Assembly: GCA_012932295.1 (NCBI GenBank)
Contig: JAAONU010000014.1
Location: forward strand, 20,912,011 to 20,976,010
Source of the DNA: Cyclina sinensis
Taxonomy: Eukaryota > Mollusca > Bivalvia > Venerida > Veneridae
Direction: 5' to 3'
Length of the DNA stretch: 64,000 bases
Shown here: in pieces, positions 1-11,045 of the stretch
How the letters are laid out: each line of letters starts with the position of its first letter
How positions within the stretch are numbered: the stretch's first letter is position 1
The notes under the pieces: model-generated
What the model was told of the DNA's origin: nothing
The model's database searches: none
What the model saw: only the letters and a program-made list of their open reading frames with translations
Program-made: the position numbers and the translations under genes

Positions 1-1408
1 TACTCTACATCTTTCTTGAAAATATTCCGAGTTTGTTTTTGCTACAGTAACTTACTGTAATGATAGCAAGAGACAGTCTCTTGCCCATATTGTCTGTTTC
101 AGCTTCATAAAAAATCACTTCATTGTGGCAGAGTTGGAAGAAAACAAGCATGAAAGGTTTGTGATGTAATATGTCTGTTATCAATACAGAGGCGTAAGAA
201 AAGAGTCCCAGTAGACATTTTATTCATAAAAGAGACAGCAAAACTTTTCTAACGGCCGATGCAATAAAATTCAGTTTCCGCAAAAAGAATAATTAGTCTG
301 AACTTATGCCCATCTTTTACTTTCGTCCGTATTGTAATAGGAAAATACCTGTCTAGAATGAAAATTAATGCAAAATTAATGACAGAGATTCATTCAATTA
401 AGGTATTCAATCATGACACAGCAGAAAAGGAAGATAAAACGTAAACATAGGCTGTGGTTTCCAATTGGAAAACCTTGCGTAATTATTTTAATCAACTTTC
501 GAATGTATGACGTTAAAACTTTCGGAACGCAAACAATATGACTACCTCGACCAAAAACAACTCCTTTGAAATAGAAAAAAATAATATAAAAGTCTAATTT
601 GTTTTCGGCAATTAAAAAGAAGCTCATGTGGAGATGAGCCATTTTGCATGTTTCCAAACTCTTCCGACAACGTTTCTGTAGGAGCTAGTTTTAAGCGTAT
701 TTTTCTTCCGCCAATTGTACTAAACAATTTATACATACTCATCCGCTTTATACATCCGAGGGTTCGTGTGGCGTAGCCGTCATGACCGAGGTTTTCCGGT
801 TGCTGAGGTTTCATTACCAATACAATTTAAAAGAGACATACGTGTAAGTAGTAACGACAATCCCAATGAGAGTGAAAGGTGTCCATGAGACTGACGCTTT
901 CAGTGATATGAAATTTATTTATTAATAATTTATACAATGGTTTCACGCATAAAAAGAGAATAAATGAGAGAAATAGAGACAAAAGGCATTGCTTATTTCG
1001 ATTAAGGAAACAAATCAGTCAGTATGTCTCTACAATAAATATGTTTTATTATCTTCACTGGTGTAACGGGTATATCCGTATAAATTGATTAGTAGAAGCA
1101 ATTCGCAGAAAACCTAAATGTCAAGTAAGGCAGAGCAGTGGTATCATACCAGATTTTTAGACACTCAAACTCACATAAACAGTGATTGCAATTGGCTATA
1201 CAGTATGATTCCATTAGTGGAATCAATACTGATAGACATTATGGGTTTCTGTCAGTTTGTAAAAAGGCTATGGAACGTGAAATGTAATCATTTTGTCTGA
1301 AGATTGACATACACTTTATGTAATTTGCCGTACTTATGACATGGTATTTCATTTCGAATAAAGAGATTTAGTAAATAAAATTTAAACAATGGTGCCATTG
1401 TCACAAAA
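1..1408. other. Non-coding AT-rich DNA, no recognised gene
   Basis: Nothing recognisable as a gene family, RNA gene or mobile element was seen. The only item worth noting is a coding-like frame on the minus strand between 542 and 820, listed separately. Confidence 0.5.
542..820 (-). other. Weak candidate coding exon, family not recognised
   Basis: A 92-codon open frame on the minus strand whose first ~65 residues look more coding-like than the surrounding AT-rich frames. They are hydrophilic and mixed in composition, with a basic stretch TIGGRKIRLKL followed by an acidic SEEFGN segment. On the minus strand an AG (CCTCAG) lies within the first codons and could be a splice acceptor. The frame ends at the TAG inside GAGGTAGTC, which also resembles a weak splice donor, so the frame could be one internal exon. 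I do not recognise a domain. The last ~25 residues are rich in aromatic residues and look like AT-rich non-coding translation, which argues against the whole frame being an exon. It could equally be chance. Confidence 0.18.
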
Positions 1409-2155
1409 TACGCCCGTCTATGTGTGACCCTTACATTTGCCACAGGGACCTGAATTTTGCGTGCGACACTCCGCTTTACAATGATCAACATTTGTGCCAA
1501 GTTATACTAAAACCTTTCAATACATGTAAAAGTTTTGCTCTGGACCTCTAGTTGTGACCTTGACTTTTGACCTAGAGACCTGGTCGATGTGTGCAAAACT
1601 ACATTTCATGTTGGTAAACTTTTGTATCAAGTAATACTAAAATACCTCCATGCATGTAGAAGATATTCTCCGGACAAAATCTGGTCATTTCATCATCTCT
1701 AGTGACCTTGACCTTGCATATATGGACCAGAATTATGTCTCATGATGACGAACATTTGTGATAGAATTCCTCAATTCATGATGAATAAATGGTCCATACT
1801 CACATTTTCATATTTTTATCTGAAATTTGACCTCTGTGTGTGACCTTGACCTTGCCCAGACGGACCTGAATTTTGCATTCGACACTCCGCCTCACAATGT
1901 TAAACATTTATGCCAATTTATATTAAAATCCCTCAATGCATGTAGAAGTTTTTCTCCGGACAAGCGTTTATCTCTGACTTCCAAGTGTGACCTTGACGTT
2001 TGACTTAGAGACCTGTGGATTCATGCACGCAACACTTCCCCACATGGAATGGTGAACACTGGTACCAAGTATCATTAAAATCCATCCATGTACGTTGAAG
2101 ATATGCTCCGGACAAAACTGGGCCCATAAAAAGTCCTGTTTTTCAGACGGGCGTA
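1409..2155. repeat. Repeat element with short terminal inverted repeats and diverged internal modules
   Basis: The segment starts with TACGCCCGTCT (1409-1419) and ends with its exact reverse complement AGACGGGCGTA (2145-2155). Between them lie about five diverged modules of roughly 120-165 bp. Each runs through a TGACCTTGAC-like phrase, a GGACCTGAATTTTGC-like phrase, then CATGTAGAAG and CTCCGGACAA. This looks like a non-autonomous repeat with a minisatellite-like core. No protein is encoded. A second element with similar ends but different modules lies at 54795-55695. Confidence 0.7.
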
Positions 2156-2506
2156 AAAAAGTAAACATTTCCAACTAAATATTCTATCAATGTTTTAAAT
2201 GAATCTGTTATTACTTATACTAAAACACTGCATGCATTGTATAATACTTTATTGACTGCTTTTAAATCGATAAGCTGACTGGAAAATGTACTTTTTTCAA
2301 TATTTACGTATTGTAATGTTCAGAAATTAATTCATTACTTTGATATCAATAACAACTTAACTGACGAACCTATCAGGTGGTTTACCGAAATGCCATTCTA
2401 GTCTGGTGTTACGTGCCCCTGATTCCTTCCGTCATTGGCTGCGTAAAGTACGCTGGGTACCAGACTGACAGTCATTCCTGCAGACGAAAACTAGTGCAGA
2501 TTTATT
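2156..2506. other. Unique-looking spacer
   Basis: AT-rich to about 2360, then a more GC-balanced stretch (2360-2500) directly against the 24-bp array. A short plus-strand frame crosses into the array, but it has no recognisable motif and its last third is array sequence. Nothing else is seen. Confidence 0.4.
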
Positions 2507-5402
2507 CAGCTCCCCCCCTCTTCTACGAAGTCAGCTCTCCCCCTCTTCTACGAAGTTAGCTCACCCCTCTTCTACGAAGTTAGCTCACCCCTCTTCTACG
2601 AAGTCAGCTCTCCCCCGCTTCTAGGAAGTCAGCTCACCCCTCTTCTACGAAGTCAGCTCTCAACCTCTTCTACGAAGTCAGCTCACCCCTCTTCTACGTA
2701 GTCAGCTCTCTCCCTCTTCTACGAAGTCAGCTCAAACCTCTTCTACGAAGTTAGCTCACCCCTCTTCTACGAAGTCAGCTCAACCCTCTTCTACGAAGTT
2801 AGCTTACCCCTCTTCTACGAAGTCAGCTCACCCCTCTCTTTCCAAGTCAGCTCACCCCTCTCCTTCCAAGTCAGCTCATACCTGTTCTACGAAGTTAGCT
2901 CACCCCTCTTGTACAAAGTCAGCTCTCCACCTCTTCTACGAAGTTAGCTCATACCTCTTCTACGAAGTCAGCTCACCCCTCTTCTAGAAGTGAGCTTACC
3001 CCTTTTCTACGAAGTTAGCTCACCCCTTTTCTACGAAGTCAGCTCTACCCCTCTTCTACGAAGTTAGCTTACCCCTCTTCTACAAAGTCAGCTCACCCCT
3101 CTCTTTCCAAGTCAGCTCACCCCTCTCCTTCCAAGTCAGCTTATACCTGTTCTACGAAGTTAGCTCACCCCTCTTGTACAAAGTCAGCTCTCCACCTCTT
3201 CTACGAAGTTAGCTCATACCTCTTCTACGAAGTCAGCTCACCCCTCTTCTAGAAGTGAGCTCACCCCTTTTCTACGAAGTTAGCTCACCCCTTTTCTACG
3301 AAGTCAGCTCTACCCCTCTTCTACGAAGTCAGCTCTCCCCCTCTTCTACGAAGTCAGCTCACCCCTCTTCTACGAAGTCAGCTCACCTCTCTTCTACGAA
3401 GTCAGCTCTCCCCCTCTTCTACGAAGTAAGCTCACCCCTCTATTACGAAGTTAGCTCACCCCTCTTCTACGAAGTCAGCTCTCCCTCTCTTCTTCGAAGT
3501 CAGCTCACCCCTCTCCTTCCAAGTCAGCTCTCCCCCACTTCTTCGAAGTCAGCTGACCCCTCTCCTACGAGGTCAGCTCATCCCTCTTCTACGTAGTCAG
3601 CTCACACCTCTCCTTCCAAGTCAGCTCAACCCTCTCCTTCCAAGTCAGCTCACCCCTCTTCTACGAAGTCAGCTAACCCCCTTCTACGAAGTCAGCTCAG
3701 CCCTCTCCTTCCAAGTAAGCTCACCCCTCTCCTTCCAAGTCACCTCACCCCTCTTCTACGAAGTCAGCTCACCCCTCTCCTACGAAGTCAGCTCACCCCT
3801 CTCCTTCCAAGTCAGCTCACCCCTCTTCTACGAAGTCAGCTCACCCCTCTCCTTCCAAGTCAGCTCACCCCTCTCCTACGAATATAGCTCACCCCCTCTT
3901 CTACCAAGTCAGCTCACCCCTCTTCTACGAAGTCAGCTCACCCCATCTCCTTCTAAGTCAGCTCACCTCTCTTCTATGAAGTTAGCTCACCCCTCTTTCC
4001 AAGTCAGCTCACTCCTCTACTTCCAAGTCAGCTCACCCCCTCTTCTACCAAGTCAGCTCACCCTCTTCTACGAATTCAGCTTAACCCTTTCCTTCCAAGT
4101 CAGCTCACCCCTCTTCTACGAAGTCAGCTCACCCCTCTCCTTCCAAGTCAGCTCAACCCTCTCCTTCCGAGTCAGCTTAGCCCTCTCCTTCCAAGTCAGC
4201 TCACCCCTCTCCTTCCAAGTCAGCTCACCCCTCTTCTACGAAGTCAGCTCACCCCTCTTCTACGAAGTCTGCTAACCCTTCTACTACGAAGTCAGCTCAC
4301 CCCTCTTCTACGAAGTCAGCTCACCCCTCTCCTTCCAAGTCAGCTCACCCCTCTTCTACGAAGTCAGCTCACCCCTGTCCTTCCAAGTCAGCTCACCCCT
4401 CTCCTACGAATTTAGCTCACCCCCTCTTCTACCAAGTCAGCTCACCCCTCTTCTACGAAGTCAGCTCACCCCATCTCCTTCTAAGTCAGCTCACCTCTCT
4501 TCTATGAAGTCAGCTCACCCCTTTTTCCAAGTCAGCTCACCCCTCTACTTCCAAGTCAGCTCACCCCCTCTTCTACCAAGTCAGCTCACCCTTTTCTACG
4601 AATTCAGCTTAACCCTTTCCTTCCAAGTCAGCTCACCCCTCTTCTACGAAGTCAGCTCACCCCTCTCCTTCCAAGTCAGCTCAACCCTCTCCTTCCGAGT
4701 CAGCTCAGCCCTCTCCATCCAAGTCAGCTCACCCCTCTCCTTCCAAGTCAGCTCATCCCTCTTCTACGAAGTCAGCTCACCCCTCTTCTACGAAGTCAGC
4801 TAACCCCTCTACTACGAAGTCAGCTCACCCCTCTTCTACGAAGTCAGCTCACCCCTCTCCTTCTAAGTCAGCTCACCCCTCTTCTACGAAGTCAGCTCAC
4901 CCCTCTCCTTCGAAGTTAGCTCACCCCTCTTCTACGAAGTCAGCTCTCCCCCTCTTCTTTAAGTCAGCTCAACCCTCTCCTTCCAAGTCAGCTCTCCCCC
5001 TCTTCTACGAAGTCAGCTCACCGCTCTCCTACGAGGTCAGCTCACCCCTCTTCTACGCAGTCAGCTCTCCCCTCTCCTTCAAAGTCAGCTCAACCCTCTG
5101 CTTCCAAGTCAGCTCACCCCTCTTTTTCGAAGTCAGCTCACCCCTTTTCTACGAAGTCAGCTCACCCCTTTCCTACGAAGTCAGCTCACCCCTCTCCTTC
5201 CAAGTCAGCTCACCCCTCTTCTACGAAGTCAGCTCACCCTTCTTTCCAAGTCAGCTCATCCCTCTCCTTCCAAGTCAGCTCACCCCCTCTTCTACCAAGT
5301 CAGCTCACCCTCTTCTACGAAGTCAGCTAACCCCTCTCCTTCCAAGTCAGCTCACCCCTCTTCTACGAAGTCAGCTCACCCCTCTCCTTCCAAGTCAGCT
5401 CT
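2507..5402. repeat. 24-bp minisatellite array, about 120 copies
   Basis: Continuous head-to-tail repeats of a 24-bp unit whose main form contains CCCCTCTTCTACGAAGTCAG. A second form replaces the middle with CTCCTTCCAAG. The first ~300 bp are mostly the first form; after 2820 the two forms are interspersed. Some units are 23 or 25 bp because of one-base indels, often in the C run. The plus strand is strongly pyrimidine-rich. Two higher-order copies are visible: about 2831-3090 recurs 265 bp later (from 3096), and about 3976-4280 recurs 528 bp later (4504-4810, 22 units). As 24 is a multiple of 3, long frames of a repeating SSPLFYEV / SSPLSFQV octapeptide appear. They have no flanking gene structure and are broken by the indels, so I treat them as non-coding. 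Confidence 0.97.
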
Positions 5403-5675
5403 GAATGCACGTAGTTCGAATGAAAAAGAGCCAACATAGTGCAAATTGAATAAAAATTGTCAAAAGACCAAGGTCATTTATAAATAAGATTTTGTTCTTA
5501 CACAGCCAGCTTTCAAGCTTGTTTTTCAAGAAAATATGGACAAAGTTTTTCGTTTGAATTCAGCTGTTCCTTTATTACACACAATATGTATAGTGAAAAA
5601 CCCCTCTATATTATGTGTGTTTTATCTGGAAAGGATACGCATAAACATTTTTGTATGATTCTTATAAATAAACTA

Positions 5676-5724
5676 GTTGTTTTTTTGTTGTTTTTTTTGT
5701 TTTTTTTTTGTTTTTTTTTTTTTT
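5676..5724 (-). repeat. T-rich tract (A-rich on the minus strand)
   Basis: About 49 bases of almost pure T with occasional G. It lies just downstream, in minus-strand sense, of the gene fragment at 5743-6740. It could be the A-rich tail of a retroposed copy or simple low-complexity DNA. No clear AATAAA precedes it on the minus strand. Confidence 0.7.
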
Positions 5725-5742
5725 AATATTTGAATGATTTCA

Positions 5743-5985
5743 TTAAATATCAATGTTGTAAAAGACCAGGCAAAAGTCAATCGACATAATTTTCTGTTTA
5801 GGAAAAAAATCATTTGTTTTTGTTTCAGACAGCAAGCTTTCTTCAGAAGTTGAACAATCAGGTTCGTCAATACGATGTTTCTTAGCAACAGACGTTTCCA
5901 ACATGCACTGAGATATACTGATGAAAGAATGTGACCATTTAGCAGTACGCTTTCTCTTCAAATACTTAAATTTCTACTGTGGGTG
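5743..5985 (-). pseudogene. Diverged duplicate of the 5' end of the 6208-6666 frame
   Basis: On the minus strand this segment repeats the start of the neighbouring frame. Both share an upstream block (TAGAAATTTAAGTATTT, then codons for KRKRTA), then a Met-Glu-Thr start region, KK(H/R)RIDE and STSEESLLSETKT. After that point this copy diverges into AT-rich sequence and ends. In this copy the reading frame runs from KRKRTA through to the Met-Leu-Glu-Thr part without a stop, whereas the 6208-6666 copy has TGA in between. The bases before the shared block (CTCTCCTCCACCCACAG) resemble a splice acceptor. It is probably a partial duplication or a retained fragment of the same gene or repeat. Confidence 0.5.
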
Positions 5986-6207
5986 GAGGAGAGGGCTTCC
6001 CAATAAAATAAAAGTATGAGTTTCATTGTTTAATTGAAGTACGTCAAATTTGCTCTCGTTTTTGCAGCAGATCTTCTGCCATTTCGCAAAGAATGAAAAG
6101 AATCGTGTTGAATTGATTGTCCAAACAGTGACTGCAAATGAGAAGAAGTTTTTCTTCCTCAGAGTTGAGACGCAACAGTCTGTTAGTTTCAAATGGCTCG
6201 TCCCATC

Positions 6208-6666
6208 CTAATTCAGAACAGGAACACCGATTTCGCAAAATTGAATTCTTTTCCCGTAGTTTCTTACTAGAATATCGGCAACCATTTGTCCGGAGAAAAC
6301 ACCATCCTTCTTACTGTACTGATCTTCGAAATAACTTCGAGCGTAATTGTTTTGCAAATCCCATTTCAGAAAGCTTTCACATCGTTTCTCTCCCTCGTTG
6401 TTCAACCACTTTGAGAAATGGTCACTGTTTCTTTCCTCTGCCGTCACGTTTAACACATAATCGTCGCAGATGCGTTCGGCATACTCTAGGAAGCCTTCTC
6501 GAACTGACGAGGTACATGGTAGTCCCATATCGTCTACCATTGACTCGAATTCGTCCGCATTTATGGTATAATCACCTGTTTTCGTTTCAGATAGCAAGCT
6601 TTCTTCAGATGTTGAACGATTGGTCTCGTCAATACGACGTTTCTTAACAACGGGCGTTTCCATCAT
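6208..6666 (-). CDS. Hypothetical protein fragment with basic KKRRID motif, 152 aa
   Basis: An open frame of 152 codons on the minus strand with good coding character: hydrophilic, few low-complexity runs, regular mix of acidic and aromatic residues. It begins MMETPVVKKRRIDE, with a basic cluster that could be a nuclear localisation signal, then a Ser/Glu-rich linker (STSEESLLSETKT). It continues into a probably helical part with EGFLEYAERICDDYV around residues 58-72 and a C-terminal part with FSGQMVADILVRNYGK around residues 123-138. I do not recognise the family. Upstream in the same frame, codons for KRKRTA are separated from the start by TGA, where the neighbouring duplicate reads Ser, so the natural protein may have begun further upstream and this copy may be damaged. 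A partial duplicate lies at 5743-5985 and a T-tract at 5676-5724. It may be a fragment of a host gene or of an unrecognised mobile element. Confidence 0.4.
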   Translation of the reverse strand: MMETPVVKKRRIDETNRSTSEESLLSETKTGDYTINADEFESMVDDMGLPCTSSVREGFLEYAERICDDYVLNVTAEERNSDHFSKWLNNEGEKRCESFLKWDLQNNYARSYFEDQYSKKDGVFSGQMVADILVRNYGKRIQFCEIGVPVLN

Positions 6667-6740
6667 GCACTCAGAATGTCACACATAAGCAGTGCGCTTC
6701 CTCTTTAAATACTTAAATTTCTAGTGGGGGATGGGGAACT

Positions 6741-9700
6741 TGCCATACAAACACAAACACATAGATTAAAAAAAAACGTTTTACGTCTTACTTCTGCAAA
6801 TGCGAAACTCACTCATCTTTGTTTAACCTTCTTACTATAACACTTCAAATCCTACCCGTTTACGACCTAGCTTCGCATGTAGTATTGTCACCATTCACAA
6901 ATTGCAAAACCGTCTACTCGTTGCCATAGCAACTACACTGGCTTTTCATACCTAACACTATCTTACGCCTTCTTACAACAAGTTGCATCACCTAACACCT
7001 TCTCACATTAACATTAACAACGCAAACTAAGCAAAAAAACAACAACAAAACTACCCCGCGCATAAAGGGGGGTGGGGTCTTTTCACACATAGCCCCCCCC
7101 CCCCCTTTTCTCCCCAAACATTTTTTCCAACCCAAACCATCACCCAACCCACACACAACCCCTCCGCAACACACGCAAAACAAATCGCACAAAACTGGAA
7201 AATACTGCTTTTCCCACATAAAAGGTCGTAGTCAATATTTATCTAAACAACCCCACAGAAAATCAAATTAATCCTTTTTTTTCTTTGTCATTTGTACTGA
7301 ATTTGCTCTCCGGTATTTTCGGCCACAAAAGGAAGTATGAAATTACGGAATCATCTTACCGCCTTGGTACTTAAAAAGGATGAGGTATGTACCAAGAAAC
7401 CTTTTCAAAGGAGATACAATTTCTAAATGGTGATCAGGTTTGTATAGATAACGATAAATCATCTGATCTAGAATGGTAGAATCGTATGCATAAAATAAGA
7501 ATTATAAATTTCTCGAGTGTCTATGAAATAGCAGGATCAAACAAAAGGATTCATATTGCTTTCCACTTGCTGTGAATTCAATGGATTCAATTGTTATTCT
7601 GAAAACCTTGAATATGTCTGAGACTTTAATTTTAAAAAAGTTGTCTGGATGCCTAGATTTTAACCATCTTTTATGATAAGATCGCTCGAACAATTCATAT
7701 CAATTTGACAGTTTCACTATGAGTTGAATCTGGGGCAATGATTATATCATCATGAACTGAATTTGTCTTAGACCAGATAGCGTGTTAAATCTGTCGTCTA
7801 CAAAATAACAAAATTAAAGTTCCAAAAGTCGCCAAGGTGAAATCAAAATTGCCTTAGATCACGTCCAATGAGTTTGACTAAATACTGTTTGTAAATATCA
7901 ACTTCATATGATTTATATGCCTACTACAATTAATAAGGGAAAAGTGTCGAGCGAAAGGTCGATATAGTTTCTTTTTTATGCTGTTGTTGTTCTTACTCCC
8001 TCTGTTTTACAATAGTAGATGCGGTTGTTGTCCTACAATTCAGCAAGGTGTAATGTAATGAACCTGTGTTCTGTTTCATAGAAGTCAAAAATGTCGTCCA
8101 AGGTGTTCTGATTAATCTATCGCGTAGTCGTCATTTTTGTTGTTGTTGTTGTTGCAAAGTAAGTTATAATGTCATGTGAATGTCAATGTGAGAAACCATT
8201 ATGTATATACCAAAAACTGTAACTGATTGTTTTTGTTGTTTTGGGTTCCTGGCAGGAGTGGGTGTGTCTTTTTCTTCTTGTTAAAGTAAGATTTTATTCC
8301 AATTTGCCTTTGATATTTCTATTCAATCATGTTTAGAAAACAGAACTACAGTGTTTTAACCGATCCATGAAACTCTGCGATACTGTCCACGCAAAATTTT
8401 ATTTCATCTCCAAGCTTATTTGTTCATGATAAGCCCACATTTGTTTACTAAGTTTCTATAAGCACAATTTCTGTTTTATTAAAACAATTTAAAAGTAACA
8501 TAATCAATAAACTAATTGGTATTTACAGAACTATTTTAGTATTGTTTTGAAACATGTCCCTGTAACGTTGTGACTTCTTTCAGCAACAGCTTTCATCCGA
8601 CTGAGTCTACGTAAAACATTAAATGCACCTAACGTACATCTTACATTGAATGTACTAAATGACACCAAAACCTTTACATGAATGGAAACAAACAATAATA
8701 CTTTTTTACAACTAGAATGATTACATAGTTGATTACTTTTGACATTATATTGTTTGGTCTTTGTGTTTTTTCTAAATAAATCGATGACATTGCACTGTAT
8801 AATGCAAATATGCATCCCCTTACAATGATCAGACATGGTGAATGATATTGTTTCTGGAAAGGAACTATTTGTCAAATAGTTTGCATTTAAATTTTATCGG
8901 CAGAACAAAGACGTCGCTTTAAACTATAACATGAACTCATTGTTTCATTGTTAAAGGCACTTATGCATCTCTATTGCTAAATGCCTGCAAACAAACATGT
9001 AAAATATTAAAGCATGCCGATTGCTACTTAATTTCAATTACATTTGTTTTGATATACAAGCGTAATATAACCTTTAAACAAGATTTTGAATTTTGACACA
9101 AAGAAGTGCTTTTTAATTTAGTACCAGCTCTAACGAATATTATAGGCTTCACTTTAAGGATATAATAAATATAATAAACATAATATTTATGTATGTTGAT
9201 ATACCTGCTAAAGAAACTTCGTCTAATAAAAACATATATACAATCCCAGTTATGTTGTTGCCATTCTCCATGAGCCAAGTATTATATGTTATGTGACTAA
9301 CTGGGTTCCTCAGCAGTTGTTTGTACATAAAAACCATTTCATTTGTATCACTGTAAACAGAAAGTATTATATTGACGCTTTTAATGGTTAAGTATAAATA
9401 AATGATACTGAAACACTAAAGCGACACGTGATCCTAAATATATTCCTCTTGCCTATTTACGTACAAATAATTCACATTTTGTTTAACACCTGACCCAATA
9501 AAACAAGTCTGGCAGTCCAGCAGGGGAATGGTATCTGTTCAGATTCACAGATACTGGTTGGAACTCTTCTTTATTGTTTATGGAACGTGCAACACGTTTC
9601 TATTATTTAATCAGTTCTGATTTATAGGCGCTTTGGTCGTTCCTTGTTTTTATTTCCAGTGATGTCATGTTATATAACTGCCATTGACTCAGCTTGATGT

Positions 9701-10438
9701 ACAAAGGATTGTGCAAGAGAAAAATAAAAGTATGAAGGGAATGGCGTTTGGGAAAATTCTTGTCATTTCAATGCAAATTATAAAACAACAAACAATATAT
9801 TAGTTATCATCGTTCAAAAGGTGTAACCTGAATTTAAAGTTTTGCCTGAAAGGTTTTAATAAGTTTTTATTGACCAAACGTTAAAATGCCTAATGTATAA
9901 CCGTGAATTTTAATAAATAGACTGAATCAAATGAATTTGGTCCACACGGAACATTGCAGAAAAATGAAATACATAAAATCACTGATGCGTAGATTCCTTT
10001 TGTTCTAAATTTACCTTTGTGCTTAATTTGCAACATAAAGTCAAGAAGTAATGCTGAAAGTTACTTACTACTGCAGCAAAGAAACACATCAATATTTAAG
10101 TATCGGTAGGCATTGATAAAATTAAAATGGTCTGGCGGCGCCTTGCTTAATAGTTAAAATATTATTTTGTGTACTGCCTACAACCTATCCCTAAACCAAG
10201 TTAGCGGTTGACACTGATTATAATACATGATAGAATATTTATAAATATTTATTTGTTTTTCTTGTAACGAGTATATTTAGCCTGTTTGTTATTACAATCC
10301 CGTTCCGCAGCAAAAAAATAGTCGTCCGCATGGCAGGCATTTGCACATCCATTCATTTTTTTCTGTTCAAGATAAATTTTGTTATAGTATTAAAGCAAAG
10401 CAATTTTAACAACAGTTTATAAATGCAAACTTCGTTCG
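6741..10438. other. Non-coding AT-rich DNA with low-complexity patches
   Basis: No gene recognised. It contains a C-rich stretch (7050-7170) with a run of 13 C at 7093-7105, and a (TTG)n tract at 8137-8154. The short frames here, for example 8531-8875 and 9024-9278 on the minus strand, have no motif. Around 8720-8790 there is faint similarity to the duplicated block at 21150-21230. Confidence 0.5.
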
Positions 10439-10599
10439 TGTAGAATCAGAACTCATAAGCCCGATATCCCTTTTATAATATAACTTTATTAAACATGTAG
10501 CTAGTACAAGGCTGCAGATTCAACTGATATTAAACAGGCAGTGGTGTGTATATAATACCACATTCTTTCTTGATAAACCATGATACCTAATACACTACA
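10439..10599 (-). repeat. Candidate 3' LTR, 161 bp
   Basis: On the minus strand the segment begins TGTAGTG and ends CTACA, so it carries the TG...CA ends typical of LTRs with a 5-bp inverted TGTAG/CTACA. Directly upstream on that strand is a purine-rich tract (GAGGAAAATGGAAA, 10600-10613), placed as a polypurine tract would be. Inside are an AATAAA and a TATAAAAG-like box. I could not find a matching 5' LTR, so the limits rest on these signals alone. Confidence 0.6.
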
Positions 10600-11045
10600 T
10601 TTCCATTTTCCTCAGATTTAAAATTACTTTTAAAATAAATTCTAACACTAAGTTTTAGAAAATATTACAGGTATGCAAAAACCTTAAATCTTGAAACATT
10701 ACTATGGAATTCCATTCATAGAAAATATCATTGCAATGTAACACATCTGTAAACAAATATAAGCACTTAAGATAACAAGGTAATTATTATCTGAATAATG
10801 TCCTAACAGATGAATACTGTCTAATTGTTTTATCTTAACCGAAAACAAGTTTATCTCGAGAATTTGGGTTTGGTGTGTCTAATTATTTTAGGTATTTCCA
10901 CAAACAAGTCTTTTCAGCAAATAAGCAGATTAATAGGCTAAGTATATTTTTTATATATTGTTTACATTAAATACACAATAATTTGTCTGTCTTAATAATC
11001 CTTTTCAAAGAACAGTTCCACAGTAAAACTGTTATCAATCCAAGA
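10600..11045 (-). other. Untranslated 3' part of the retrotransposon
   Basis: AT-rich sequence between the pol stop codon and the candidate 3' LTR. No envelope-like frame is present. The end next to the LTR is the purine-rich GAGGAAAATGGAAA tract. Confidence 0.55.

Noticed and set aside
2507..5402. CRISPR-like array
   Set aside because: Units are contiguous 24-mers without spacers, in a eukaryotic context.
6138..6647. 169-codon plus-strand frame
   Set aside because: It overlaps the minus-strand frame at 6208-6666, whose start region is independently repeated at 5743-5985. Its Phe/Ser/Arg-rich composition is that of an antisense translation.
6992..7219. Minus-strand Gly/Cys-rich frame
   Set aside because: Translation of the C-rich tract; no motif.
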